A stretch of DNA of 64,000 nucleotides from Actinomycetes bacterium (GCA_024276495.1 JAJRXC010000017.1:34238-98237), one strand, 5' to 3'; positions 51,312-59,939 are shown, counted from the first letter of the stretch. Notes: a model not told the origin generated them from the letters alone. Numbers and translations: made by a program.

Positions 51312-51893
51312 ATGTCGACCTACGAGCCCCCTGTCACCACGACCGCGGCGGTGATCCTCGCGGCCGGGGCCGGCTCGCGCTTTGCCGGTCCCGACCACAA
51401 GCTGCTCACCGAGGTGCGGGGCAAGGCGATCGTGCGCCACGCCGTCGACGCCGCCCGCGCCGCCGGGTTCGACGAGGTCATCGTGGTGAGCGGGTGTGTC
51501 GATCTCGTCCCGGTCATGCCCGACGACGTGACGATCCTGCACAACGAGCGGTGGGAGGACGGTCAGTCGACCTCGCTGCGGGCGGCGACGATGTACGCCG
51601 ATGCCCGCGGTCATCGGGCCATCGTGGTGGGGCTCGGTGATCAACCGGGGGTGTCGGCCGAGGTCTGGAAGGCCGTCGCCGCGTCGGAGCGCGACATCGC
51701 GGCCGCCGATTTCGGCGCGGGGCCCCGGCCACCGGTCCGCTTGTCCGACGCGATGTGGGCGTCGCTTCCCGTGTCGGGCGACATGGGGGCCCGGGCTCTT
51801 TTGCGAGAACGTCCCGAGATGGTGGATCGGATCGTCTGCGAGGGCAACGACGCCGATGTCGACACGTTGGAGGACCTTCGACGATGGAGCTGA
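51312..51893 (+). CDS. MobA/MocA-like nucleotidyltransferase
   Basis: 193 aa with the full NTP-transferase signature VILAAGAGSRFAGPDHKLL, then VVSGC, NERWEDGQSTSLRAA and GLGDQPGVSAEVW (metal Asp). This is the pattern of molybdenum cofactor cytidylyltransferases (MocA), which make the cytosine form of the cofactor for xanthine-dehydrogenase/CO-dehydrogenase-type enzymes. The XdhC pair 2 kb upstream and coxG-like gene directly downstream (10-base overlap) support this reading. Confidence 0.85.
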   Translation: MSTYEPPVTTTAAVILAAGAGSRFAGPDHKLLTEVRGKAIVRHAVDAARAAGFDEVIVVSGCVDLVPVMPDDVTILHNERWEDGQSTSLRAATMYADARGHRAIVVGLGDQPGVSAEVWKAVAASERDIAAADFGAGPRPPVRLSDAMWASLPVSGDMGARALLRERPEMVDRIVCEGNDADVDTLEDLRRWS

Positions 51894-52510
51894 GCAACAG
51901 CTTCGACGTCGCCCGACCGATCGACGAGACGTGGGCGATCCTCACCGATGTGGAGCGGGTCGCCCCGTGCCTGCCCGGCGCCCAACTCCACGAGGTCGAG
52001 GGCAACGAGTATCGCGGTGTCGTGAAGGTGCGGATCGGTCCGGTCAGCGCCCATTACACCGGCGCCGCGGAGTTTCTCGAGCAGAACCCGACCGACTACA
52101 AGATCGTGCTGAGCGGGCGGGGCCTCGATCCTCGCGGGGCGGGCAACGCGGAGGCGATCGTCACCGCCAAGCTCGAGTCGTTGTCCGACACCACCACGCG
52201 CGTCAATCTCGACACCGACCTCACCTTGTCGGGACGCGTCGCCCAATTGGGCAGGGGTGTCATCTCCGAAGTCGGCACCAACCTGATCGACCAGTTCGGC
52301 GAGAACCTCGCGGCGATGCTCGACGGCCGGCAACCCCCGGGCCCGGTCAGCGTGGCCGATGGTCACCACTCCGAACGACGCCGCATCGACATGCCCGAAC
52401 CCGAGGCGATCGACCTGATGGACGCGGCCCGAACGCCGGTGCTGAAGCGGCTGCTCGCGGTGATCGTGCTGGTCGTTCTCATCCGATGGCTTCTCTCCCG
52501 GCGCCGATGA
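51884..52510 (+). CDS. CoxG-like SRPBCC protein with C-terminal membrane anchor
   Basis: 208 aa. SRPBCC (START-like) domain: SFDVARPIDETWAILTDVER, PCLPGAQLHEVEGNEYRG, FGENLAAMLDG; these are CoxG hallmarks. A linker and a C-terminal transmembrane helix (LKRLLAVIVLVVLIRWLL) ending in RRR anchor it. CoxG-type proteins recruit CO-dehydrogenase-type molybdenum hydroxylases to the membrane. It overlaps the mocA-like gene and the next gene (ATGA). Confidence 0.88.
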   Translation: MELSNSFDVARPIDETWAILTDVERVAPCLPGAQLHEVEGNEYRGVVKVRIGPVSAHYTGAAEFLEQNPTDYKIVLSGRGLDPRGAGNAEAIVTAKLESLSDTTTRVNLDTDLTLSGRVAQLGRGVISEVGTNLIDQFGENLAAMLDGRQPPGPVSVADGHHSERRRIDMPEPEAIDLMDAARTPVLKRLLAVIVLVVLIRWLLSRRR

Positions 52511-52983
52511 GCGTCTCGGCCGCCGACCGGGATCGCGTCGAGGCCCTGCTCGGGCGTCCGCCGGCCGGCGAGTTCGAGATCGTCGTGCGGGACGACGCCG
52601 GCGATCCGGTGGTCCTGCGAAACGCGCCGCTCCTGGCGGACGGTCGCCCCATGCCGACCCGCTACTGGCTCGTCGGTGAGGTCGCCCGCCGGGCGGTGGG
52701 TCGGCTCGAGTCCGCGGGCGGTGTCCGTCGGGCCGAGGCCGAGGTCGACCCGGATGAGGTGGCGGCCGCCCATCGCCGCTATGCGGCCGAGCGCGACGCG
52801 GCCATTCCCGCCGGTCACACCGGTCCGGTCCCGTCGGCCGGTGTCGGCGGCACCCGCCGCGGGGTGAAGTGTCTGCATGCGCACTACGCCTGGTTCCTGG
52901 CCGGTGGCGACGATCCGGTCGGTCGGTGGGTCGCCGCGCAGCTCGCGGCCGGTGACGGGGCCGAACCCGAGGAGGGCTCATGA
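52507..52983 (+). CDS. DUF501 domain-containing protein
   Basis: 158 aa. It has the DUF501 layout: GEFEIVVRDDAGDPVVLRNAPL, MPTRYWLVGEVARRAVGRLES and the C-terminal GVKCLHAHYAWFLAGGDDPVG with conserved Cys and His. Function unknown; usually found near eno/ppx in actinobacteria, and here it is coupled to ppx by an ATGA overlap. Confidence 0.88.
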   Translation: MSVSAADRDRVEALLGRPPAGEFEIVVRDDAGDPVVLRNAPLLADGRPMPTRYWLVGEVARRAVGRLESAGGVRRAEAEVDPDEVAAAHRRYAAERDAAIPAGHTGPVPSAGVGGTRRGVKCLHAHYAWFLAGGDDPVGRWVAAQLAAGDGAEPEEGS

Positions 52984-53891
52984 CGGCGCCCGTCGCCGCG
53001 ATCGACTGCGGCACCCATTCGACCCGGCTGTTGATCCACGACGGCACCGACGCGATCGAGCGGGTGATGACGATCACCAAGCTCGGCGAAGGCGTCGATG
53101 CGACCGGGAGGCTGGCCGAGGCGGCGATCGGCCGCACCGTCGATTGTCTGGCCGGCTACCGGGAGGTGATGGATCGCCACGGGGTCGGGCGGGTGAGGAT
53201 CATCGCCACCTCCGCTGCTCGTGACGCGGCCAACGTCGACGAGTTCTTCGACGCGGCCGAGGCGATCGTCGGAGCCCGACCCGAGCTCGTGAGCGGGCTC
53301 GACGAGGGACGGCTCGCGTTTGCCGGGGCAACGGCCGAGCTCGATCCTGCCGATGGGCCGTTTCTGGTGTTCGACATCGGGGGTGGCTCCACCGAGTTCT
53401 CGTTCGGGACCGAGGAGTGCTCGGCGGCGATGTCCCTCGATGTCGGCTGCGTGCGGCTGAGCGAGAAGTACCTGGAGAGTGATCCGCCGGCACCCGAGGA
53501 GCTGGTCGCGTGCCTGTCGATCACCGAGTCGCATCTCGACGACGTCGGCCGGGAGATGCCCGAGTCGTTCGATGCCCGGACCTTCGTGGGTCTGGCCGGC
53601 ACCGTGGCCGCCGCGGCGATGATCGAGATCGGTCTTCCCGAGTACGACCGTGACCGGGTTCATCACTTCCGGTTGACGAAGGAGGCGGCCGAGGATGTCT
53701 ACCGCACGGTGGCCACGGAGAATCGGGCCGACCGGGCGCACAACCCCGGTCTGGAACCGGGGCGGCTCGACACCATCGTCGCCGGCATGTGCATCCTCGT
53801 GCGGATCATGCGTTACTTCGCGATCGATGAGCTGTTGGTGAGCGAGTCCGACATCCTCGACGGTCTGGCCTTCTCCCTGTTGCGCGTCTGA
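52980..53891 (+). CDS. ppx: Ppx/GppA family phosphatase
   Basis: 303 aa, actin-like ATPase fold with phosphate loops AAIDCGTHSTRLLI and FLVFDIGGGSTEFSFG and the conserved ATSAARDAANVDEFF. It lacks the C-terminal HD domain, as do short actinobacterial exopolyphosphatase/guanosine-pentaphosphatase homologues. Acts on polyphosphate or pppGpp; which is not decided here. Confidence 0.92.
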   Translation: MTAPVAAIDCGTHSTRLLIHDGTDAIERVMTITKLGEGVDATGRLAEAAIGRTVDCLAGYREVMDRHGVGRVRIIATSAARDAANVDEFFDAAEAIVGARPELVSGLDEGRLAFAGATAELDPADGPFLVFDIGGGSTEFSFGTEECSAAMSLDVGCVRLSEKYLESDPPAPEELVACLSITESHLDDVGREMPESFDARTFVGLAGTVAAAAMIEIGLPEYDRDRVHHFRLTKEAAEDVYRTVATENRADRAHNPGLEPGRLDTIVAGMCILVRIMRYFAIDELLVSESDILDGLAFSLLRV

Positions 53892-53897
53892 CTGTTC

Positions 53898-53903
53898 TAC
53901 GAT
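53898..53903 (+). promoter_or_regulatory. TACGAT -10 box for the acetyltransferase gene
   Basis: TACGAT is 9 bases from the GTG at 53913. Confidence 0.4.
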
Positions 53904-53912
53904 CATTCGGCG

Positions 53913-54506
53913 GTGACCACCCTGTTCGGACGACGTGTCCTCTTGCGCCCATTGGAGGCGGCCGACTTTCCGAAGTGGCAGGAGGTTCGGCGACGCAACC
54001 GCGACTGGTTGACGAAGTGGGAACCGGCCCGGATGCCCGGTTCGCCCGACGTGGTCGAGGACGCCCAGGCCTTCGGGGTGCGTTGCTCGGCTCGTCAACG
54101 CGAACGTCAGCTCGGCACCGGGCACGGATTCGGCATCTTCGTCGACGGTGCGTTTTGCGGCGAGATCAACCTGAACTCGATTCAGCGGGGGCCGTTCCAG
54201 TCCTGCTATGTCGGCTACTGGATCGACGAGGCGATGGCCGGCAACGGCTACACGCCCGAGGCGTTCGTCGTGTCCGCCCGGTTCGCGTTCGAGGAGTTGC
54301 ACCTCCATCGTGTCCAGGCGGCGATCGTGCCCCGCAACACGGCCAGTCGCCGGGTCGTCGAGAAGCTGAAGCTGCGCGACGAGGGAACCGCCGAGCGGTA
54401 TCTGGAGATCAACGGTGTGTGGGAGGACCACATCCGGTACGCGATGACCGCCGAGGAGTGGGAGGCCCGCGCCGACGATCTCATCGCGGAGTGGATCGGC
54501 TACTGA
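53913..54506 (+). CDS. GNAT family N-acetyltransferase (RimJ-like)
   Basis: 197 aa. RimJ/RimL-type GNAT: VLLRPLEAADFPKWQEVRRR at the N-terminus, acetyl-CoA region YVGYWIDEAMAGNGYTPEA and FEELHLHRVQAAIVPRNTASRRVVEKL, then EGTAERYLEINGVWEDH. These are the usual ribosomal-protein N-terminal acetyltransferase signatures, but the substrate is not assured. GTG start. Its end overlaps the convergent acyl-CoA synthetase gene by 7 bases. Confidence 0.9.
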   Translation: MTTLFGRRVLLRPLEAADFPKWQEVRRRNRDWLTKWEPARMPGSPDVVEDAQAFGVRCSARQRERQLGTGHGFGIFVDGAFCGEINLNSIQRGPFQSCYVGYWIDEAMAGNGYTPEAFVVSARFAFEELHLHRVQAAIVPRNTASRRVVEKLKLRDEGTAERYLEINGVWEDHIRYAMTAEEWEARADDLIAEWIGY

Positions 54507-56071
54507 GGTTCCGTCAGCCCGTCGATCAGCGCGGTCTTTCTCACCTTGCCCATCGCGTTGCGGGGGAACGTGTCGACGATCCGGATCTGGTCCGGAACCT
54601 TGTAGGGCGCGATTCGTGTTGCGCAGTGGGCGCGGATCGCGTCGAGGTCGGGGTCGGCGACCGCGGCGATGATCGCCGCGACGACCCGTTCGCCGAGTCG
54701 CTCGTCGGGGAGGCCGAACACGGCGGCGTCGGCGACGTCGGGGTGTTCGAGGAGCGTTCGTTCGACCTCGGCCGGGACGACGTTGGCGCCGCCGCGCACG
54801 ATGAGCTCGGCGAGGAGGCCGGTGACGGTGAGTCGGCCCTGCGGGTCCAGCGAACCGATGTCGCCGGTGTGGAGCATGTCGTCGGCGAGTGCGGCGGCGG
54901 TGGCGTCGGGCTGGCGCCAGTAGCCGAGCATCGGCGACCAGCAGCCGGCCCACTCTCCGGTCGGGGTGGCGTGCACGCAGATCTCGTCGTCGACCCCGGC
55001 GGCCTGTTCGACACCGTGTTCGTCGACGATCCGGAGGGCGACGGGGGCGAGCGGGTCGCCGACGAGCGTGTCCTCGATCGGTTCGTCGGCCGATTCCCGC
55101 ACGACGCCGGTGGGGGCTTCGGAGAGCCCGTAGCCGGCGAGCGCCCGCACACCGAACTTGGCGAAGAAGGCGCGACGAAGCGACGGCGATGTCGCGGCGC
55201 CGCCGACGACCACGTGTTCGAGGGTCGCGAGGTCGCCCGGGTCGATTCCGTCACGGTGGACGAGGTCGTGCACGATCGTCGGCACGACGGTCGTGCGGGT
55301 TATGGCGAAGCGGGCGATGTCGCGGGCGAGCTCGTCGGCTCGGGTCGAGTGGAGCACCACCGCCGTCGACCGCCGAACCAGCGCCGAGACGGGGCCGAGG
55401 ACGAGCATGTTCAGGATCGTGTGGGCGAGCGGGGTGCCCTGGCGTTCGCCGGGGGTGACCGGTCGTTCGGCGAGGGAGGCCAGGCCGGGCCACAGCAGGT
55501 TGTGCTGGCTGTGCACGACACCTTTGGGCCGGCCGGTGGTTCCCGAGGTGTAGGCCATGGCGGCCGGCGCATGCGGGTCGATGTCGGTGGCGGGTCGGCC
55601 GGGAGTCGTCGCCTCGACGAGCGCACGCCAGTCGTCGTGACGCACGAGGCGAACGCCGCGGTCGGCGATCGTCGGGGATGGACTGGTCGTGATGTGGTGG
55701 GTGGCTTCGGCGTCGCGGAGCAGCGCCGCTCTCTCCGGTTCGGCGAGGGCGTCGTTGAGCCCCAGCCAGATCGCACCGATTCGCTGGGTCGCCAGGAACC
55801 CGATCGGGAGCTCGGCGCAGTTCGGCAGGGTCCAGGCGATCCGCGATCCGGGTCCGGCACCGATCGACACGAGGGCGGCGGCGGTGCGTTCGACCGCATC
55901 GTCGAGGGTGCGGTAGGTCCAGCGGCGTTCCTCGTCGATCAGCGCGAGCCGGTCGGGGGTGGCGGCCAGGGGTGCCTCGAGCAGCGCGGCCACCGTCGCC
56001 GGACCGTGGGGCCACGGGCGCGGTGGTGGCCGCCGAACGAGGCCGGTGACCGGATCGACGGGATGCGACAA
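54500..56071 (-). CDS. AMP-forming acyl-CoA synthetase (ANL superfamily)
   Basis: 523 aa. Phosphate loop AMAYTSGTTGRPKGVVHSQHN (residues about 170-190), A5 motif GYGLSEAPTG, A7 DMLHTGDIGSLDPQGRLTV and the A10 catalytic Lys in PRNAMGKVRKTAL. It activates a carboxylic acid to acyl-CoA via acyl-AMP. TTG start one base after the enoyl-CoA hydratase stop, so it is co-translated with it. Confidence 0.92.
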   Translation of the reverse strand: MSHPVDPVTGLVRRPPPRPWPHGPATVAALLEAPLAATPDRLALIDEERRWTYRTLDDAVERTAAALVSIGAGPGSRIAWTLPNCAELPIGFLATQRIGAIWLGLNDALAEPERAALLRDAEATHHITTSPSPTIADRGVRLVRHDDWRALVEATTPGRPATDIDPHAPAAMAYTSGTTGRPKGVVHSQHNLLWPGLASLAERPVTPGERQGTPLAHTILNMLVLGPVSALVRRSTAVVLHSTRADELARDIARFAITRTTVVPTIVHDLVHRDGIDPGDLATLEHVVVGGAATSPSLRRAFFAKFGVRALAGYGLSEAPTGVVRESADEPIEDTLVGDPLAPVALRIVDEHGVEQAAGVDDEICVHATPTGEWAGCWSPMLGYWRQPDATAAALADDMLHTGDIGSLDPQGRLTVTGLLAELIVRGGANVVPAEVERTLLEHPDVADAAVFGLPDERLGERVVAAIIAAVADPDLDAIRAHCATRIAPYKVPDQIRIVDTFPRNAMGKVRKTALIDGLTEPQ

Positions 56072-56072
56072 G

Positions 56073-56840
56073 TCAGGCCTTGCCGGTGGAGCTGATGTTC
56101 GATCGGAGACGTTCGACGAGGGCCCGGAAGTCGCCCTGCTCCATTGACCACAGCTGGGGCCACAGCTCGTGTTCGACGGCGGCGTCGGAGTCGGTGACGG
56201 TGTCGAGGGCGAGGATCGATGCCTTGGTGCGGGCGTTGAGATCCTTGCCCTGCCCGGCGGCGACGGCGGCGAGGGCGACGGATTCGTCGATCAACGCGGC
56301 GTCGTCGACCACCTTCCACACGAGACCGAGGTCGAGGGCCTGCGCGGCCCGCACGACCTCGCCGAACAGCACCATCGCCATGGTGGTCTGACGACCCGCG
56401 ATCGACCGCAGCCGCCAGGTGTGGCCGCCCCCGGGGTGCAGGGCGATCTGCAGGAACCGGGTGTCGAACCGGGCCCGGTCGGCGGCCGCGACGACGATGT
56501 CGCAGGCCAGCACGAGATTGAATCCGGCGCCGACCGCGGCGCCGTTGACCGCAGCCACCGTCGGGAGTGGGGTGTGGGCGACGCGCAGGAACCCTTCGTA
56601 GATGGCCTTCATCCCCTCGGGTCCCTGGTCGGCGAGCAGGTCGCCGAGGTCGGCGCCCGCGCAGAACGCCTTCCCGGCGCCGGTGACGACGAGCGCGCCG
56701 ATGTCGTCGTCGGCCTCCCACTCGTCGAGCACGGCGGCGATCTCGGCGTTCATGGCCAGCGTGATCGCGTTGCGCTTGTCGGGGTCGTTCAGTGTCAGGA
56801 TTCCGACGCGATCGCGGACTTCGGTCTCGATGAGTGCCAT
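56073..56840 (-). CDS. Enoyl-CoA hydratase/isomerase family protein
   Basis: 255 aa crotonase fold: oxyanion-hole segment GAGKAFCAGADLGDLL and AAVNGAAVGAGFNLVLACD with a second segment ALHPGGGHTWRL. The usual catalytic Glu pair is partly replaced (Ala-Leu-His-Pro region), so isomerase or other crotonase chemistry is possible. Paired with the acyl-CoA synthetase. The ATG at 56840 is chosen over the one nine bases earlier because a CAGAAT -10-like box overlaps the latter. Confidence 0.85.
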   Translation of the reverse strand: MALIETEVRDRVGILTLNDPDKRNAITLAMNAEIAAVLDEWEADDDIGALVVTGAGKAFCAGADLGDLLADQGPEGMKAIYEGFLRVAHTPLPTVAAVNGAAVGAGFNLVLACDIVVAAADRARFDTRFLQIALHPGGGHTWRLRSIAGRQTTMAMVLFGEVVRAAQALDLGLVWKVVDDAALIDESVALAAVAAGQGKDLNARTKASILALDTVTDSDAAVEHELWPQLWSMEQGDFRALVERLRSNISSTGKA

Positions 56841-56865
56841 GTCCCGCATTCTGGCAGGTCCGCCG

Positions 56866-56871
56866 TACGGT
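56866..56871 (+). promoter_or_regulatory. TACGGT -10 box, leaderless type, for the MFS gene
   Basis: TACGGT is 6 bases from the ATG at 56878. Confidence 0.5.
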
Positions 56872-56877
56872 GAGACG

Positions 56878-58194
56878 ATGCGAGAGTCGAGCGGGGGAGG
56901 AGAACTGGTCGAGGCCCCCGGGGCGTTCGCCGCGCTCGGTCATCGCAACTTTCGGGTGTTCTGGATCGCGGGGATCATCTCGAACTCGGGTCGTTTCTTC
57001 CAGGCGATCGCGATTCCGCTGGTCGTCTACGACCTGACGAGGAGCGCGGCCTGGGTCGGGCTCGCCGGGTTCGCCCAACTGCTGCCGATGTCGCTGCTCG
57101 GTCCGCTCGCCGGGGCTCTCGCCGACCGGTATGCCCGCCGCCGGATCCTCATCGTCACCCAGAGCCTGCAAGCGGTGGCGAGCCTCGGTTTTGTCGCCTT
57201 GTGGTTCGGTGGGGTTCGTTCGCCGACTGTCTACGTCCTGGCGTCGGTTGTCGCCGGCGTGGCCGCCGGGCTCAACCTTCCGGCGTGGCAGGCGTTTGTC
57301 AGCGAGTTGGTGCCCCGCGACACGCTGATGAGCGCCATCACGCTGAACAGCGCCCAGTTCAACACCGCCCGGCTGCTCGGGCCGACACTGGCCGGGATCG
57401 TGATCGCCGCGTTCGGGCCGGGCTGGGCGTTCATCGTGAACAGCGCGAGCTACGGGGCGACGGAAGGTGCGCTGTTGTGGATGCGGGTCCCCCGGGTTCA
57501 CCCCGAGCCGTCGGAACGGATGCGGCCGCTCCGGGAGTTCGTGGCGACGGTGGCGTATGTCCGTACGCAGCGGGGCATCGTCACCGCGATCGCGACGGTT
57601 TCGCTGATCGGTTTCTTCGGTCTGGCCAGCCAGATGATGTCGGTGGTGATCGCCGAGGAGGTCTTCGATCGGGGTGAGCGGGGTTTCGGCGAGATGTTGT
57701 CGGCGGTGGGGCTGGGGGCGATCATCGCGTCACCGCTGGTCGCGAAGCTGGCCCAGCGGGTGCCGCGGTCGGTGATCCAGCAGTACGCCCTGGTGGTGTA
57801 CGGGTTCGGGATCCTCGCGGTCGGGCTCGCCCCCAACTTCCGGCTGGCCCAGGTGGCCCTGCTGGTGATGGGGATGGCCCACATCGCGTCGGCGTCCACG
57901 CTCAACACCGCGATCCAGCTGCAGGTCGACGAGACGGTTCGGGCGAAGGTGCTGTCGGTCTATCTCACCGTGTTGTTGCTCGCGAACCCGCTCGGGCAGC
58001 TGGCTCTCGGGCAGGTCATCGACCTCGTCGGCCCCCAGGAGACCTATGTGCTCTCGGGTGCGTTGTTGTTCGCGATCGCGGCGGCGCTGATGGCGACGGG
58101 TCGTCTGGCGGGTCTCGATGCCGAGTTTGGCAGCTATGAACCGGCTGCGGCGGCGGAGGCGCACCCGAGCACGCCGGTCCCGCCCCGGCGCTGA
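56878..58194 (+). CDS. MFS transporter, EntS/enterobactin-exporter-like
   Basis: 438 aa, about 12 membrane segments. The N-terminal GAFAALGHRNFRVFWIAGIIS, the loop ADRYARRRILIVTQ and SELVPRDTLMSAITLNSAQFNTARLLGP are typical of the MFS_3/EntS branch. Likely a proton-driven efflux protein; substrate unknown. It diverges from the enoyl-CoA hydratase gene. Confidence 0.9.
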   Translation: MRESSGGGELVEAPGAFAALGHRNFRVFWIAGIISNSGRFFQAIAIPLVVYDLTRSAAWVGLAGFAQLLPMSLLGPLAGALADRYARRRILIVTQSLQAVASLGFVALWFGGVRSPTVYVLASVVAGVAAGLNLPAWQAFVSELVPRDTLMSAITLNSAQFNTARLLGPTLAGIVIAAFGPGWAFIVNSASYGATEGALLWMRVPRVHPEPSERMRPLREFVATVAYVRTQRGIVTAIATVSLIGFFGLASQMMSVVIAEEVFDRGERGFGEMLSAVGLGAIIASPLVAKLAQRVPRSVIQQYALVVYGFGILAVGLAPNFRLAQVALLVMGMAHIASASTLNTAIQLQVDETVRAKVLSVYLTVLLLANPLGQLALGQVIDLVGPQETYVLSGALLFAIAAALMATGRLAGLDAEFGSYEPAAAAEAHPSTPVPPRR

Positions 58195-59154
58195 TTACCA
58201 GCTGTCGTCCTCGTCGTCACGCAGGTGGCGCTGCCCTTCGTCGCAGTCGTCGAGCACGGGGCACCACCGGCACGCGGTGCTGGGAACGATCGATGGTGTG
58301 CGTCGTTCGGTCGCGAGGTCGAGCATGCGGGCGACGCCGTCGTTGATCCGCGCCACTGTCGCGAAGAGCAGGTTCTCGGTGACGTCCTCGGGCAGGAAAC
58401 GGCCCTGATCGAGGTAGTAGGTGGCGAGGCGACGGGGAGGTGTGCCGAGGCGGATGGCCTCGATGAGGGCGTAGAAGCGCAGGTCGTCGAGGTGCTGCGG
58501 CGAGAAGCCGCCGGTTTTGAGGTCGATCAGGACCTTGCCCGCGAGATCGCCTTCGGCCTGGCCGAGGGCGAGGTCGACCTTGCCGCTGAGCACGAACCGG
58601 TCGTGGAGCTCGAGCCGGAGGCGGCTCTCGGTGACCGGCCGCCAGGCGGTCTTCAGCGGCGGGAAGCACTCGAGGAACTTCACGACCCGGTCGTTGGCCT
58701 CGGCCCGCAACTCGGCCCGTTCGACTTCGGTGCACGACTGGAGCCAGTCGCCGAGCCCGTCGATGCCTTCCGACAGGCGGCTGATCGATTCGTCGACGAG
58801 CACCAGCGGATCGGGTTCGCGGCGCCAGTGGATGCTGAGCTCGATCGCCTTGTGGGCGACGGTGCCCCGGGCGATCGGCACCGACCAGGCGAACTCCTCT
58901 GTTTCTTCGGCGACGAAGCGGCGTTCGCACCCCATCACCCGACCCAGCTTGTGTTTGGAGATGAACATGTTGTCGCCCGGCTTCTCGCCGGGGCGCTGGT
59001 CGAGGAGGTCGAGCAGGGGGGCGAGGCCGTCGTCGAGGGCCCGGCGGAGCTCGTGGCGCAGCACCGCGTCGAAGCGGGGCCGTTCGTCGCGGTTCGCCCC
59101 GAGCTGGGCGAGCACGTCCTGCTGGGCGGGGTTCAGCTCGACCGGCGTCTCCAT
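58195..59154 (-). CDS. PD-(D/E)XK nuclease family protein, Cas4/AddB-like with Cys cluster
   Basis: 319 aa from the ATG used (a GTG six codons earlier is possible). Nuclease core: LSGKVDLALGQ then KVLIDLKTGG (the D-x-K pair), followed by HLDDLRFYALIEAI in place of the QxxxY helix. One Cys in VMGCERRF near residue 76 and three in CRWCPVLDDC near the C-terminus form the four-Cys pattern of the iron-sulfur-containing Cas4/AddB/RecB-like nucleases. No CRISPR genes are near, so this is a stand-alone nuclease of unknown role. Confidence 0.82.
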   Translation of the reverse strand: METPVELNPAQQDVLAQLGANRDERPRFDAVLRHELRRALDDGLAPLLDLLDQRPGEKPGDNMFISKHKLGRVMGCERRFVAEETEEFAWSVPIARGTVAHKAIELSIHWRREPDPLVLVDESISRLSEGIDGLGDWLQSCTEVERAELRAEANDRVVKFLECFPPLKTAWRPVTESRLRLELHDRFVLSGKVDLALGQAEGDLAGKVLIDLKTGGFSPQHLDDLRFYALIEAIRLGTPPRRLATYYLDQGRFLPEDVTENLLFATVARINDGVARMLDLATERRTPSIVPSTACRWCPVLDDCDEGQRHLRDDEDDSW

Positions 59155-59173
59155 GGGGGCACTTTTGCACACC

Positions 59174-59203
59174 CGTCCCCGCGGGGACGTCCCCGCGGGG
59201 ACG
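59174..59203. repeat. 30-base perfect palindrome built from two 14-base units
   Basis: The unit gtccccgcggggac is itself palindromic and occurs twice head to tail, giving a 30-base perfect palindrome. It lies 20 bases upstream of the nuclease start and inside the divergent region shared with the 113-aa gene. Confidence 0.8.
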
Positions 59204-59271
59204 TATGGCCCGCTGCGCGCGTGGCCGAGGACGGCCCGTGACTGTCACAGGCGGTCGGCAATATCCGGGTC

Positions 59272-59613
59272 ATGGAGGCCACGTCATTGAAGTTCGCGAA
59301 CGCCGCCCGCAGCCTCGGGCAGGCTGCGCGTCTTCGTGATCTCGTGGTTCCCGGCTTCCGGTCGCCGCCGGGGATCGAGGGAGTGCAGCGCACGTTGCGG
59401 AGGCGTCGCGGTGTGCCCTCGGTCGCCGTGCGGCTCCGGGGTCGGCCGTGGTCGGCCGTCGTGTCCGACATGATCGAGGGCGTGGTCGTCGCCAACGGTC
59501 TCACCGGCGCCAAGGCCGACCGGGTCCGGGCTGCCTTGTGGCTCGCCGTCGAGGATCCGGTCGAACCGCCGTCGACATCCAGGTCTTCAGCCGCGGGAAA
59601 GATCGCGAGTTAG
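59272..59613 (+). CDS. Conserved-looking hypothetical protein, 113 aa
   Basis: Basic protein with FANAARSLGQAARLRDLVVPGFRSPP at the N-terminus (about residues 8-34), an Arg-rich block RRTLRRRRG-like segment, and SDMIEGVVVANGLTG. No known family assigned. The pattern (a short helix, an FRSPP turn and an Arg-rich strand) resembles small actinobacterial conserved proteins. Its ATG follows a CAATAT box by 7 bases. The C-terminal 20 residues are Ser/Pro-rich. Confidence 0.6.
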   Translation: MEATSLKFANAARSLGQAARLRDLVVPGFRSPPGIEGVQRTLRRRRGVPSVAVRLRGRPWSAVVSDMIEGVVVANGLTGAKADRVRAALWLAVEDPVEPPSTSRSSAAGKIAS

Positions 59614-59633
59614 GACCGAGCCTCTCGCCCGGA

Positions 59634-59939
59634 TCAGAGGAACGGCAGGTAGTCGTCCCACGGGCTTCCGCCGCACACACCGTCGACGAAGAGCTCGTCG
59701 ACGCGGCCGTCCTTGCTCAGATGCAGGGTGTGGTCGTTGCGACCCTCCCCATCGAACGCGGCGACGTCGACGGTGATGACGACGAACGGGTTCGTGGCCG
59801 AGTTGGTCACGTGACAGATCGTCACCTGATGATCGCCCGCGGCGTCTCGGGGTGTGGCCGATGCGCTCGGGACAACCAGGAACGGGGCAACGAGCGCGGC
59901 GGCGGTCAGCAGCCGACCGATTCGGCGGGACAAGATCAT
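59634..59939 (-). CDS. Small secreted protein with CHVT motif
   Basis: 101 aa. A clear signal peptide (MILSRRIGRLLTAAALVAPF, cleavage after ASA) precedes a small domain with TICHVTNSATNPFVVITVDV and DHTLHLSKDGR, a motif also seen in other actinobacterial surface proteins; two Cys (CHVT and VCGG) probably pair. Function unknown. AGGA lies upstream of the ATG, so a leadered mRNA is likely. Confidence 0.7.
   Translation of the reverse strand: MILSRRIGRLLTAAALVAPFLVVPSASATPRDAAGDHQVTICHVTNSATNPFVVITVDVAAFDGEGRNDHTLHLSKDGRVDELFVDGVCGGSPWDDYLPFL

Noticed and set aside
53975..56095. Plus-strand open frame of 706 codons over the acyl-CoA synthetase
   Set aside because: Low-complexity Gly/Arg/Val sequence with no domain; antisense to an ANL-family enzyme with all catalytic motifs.
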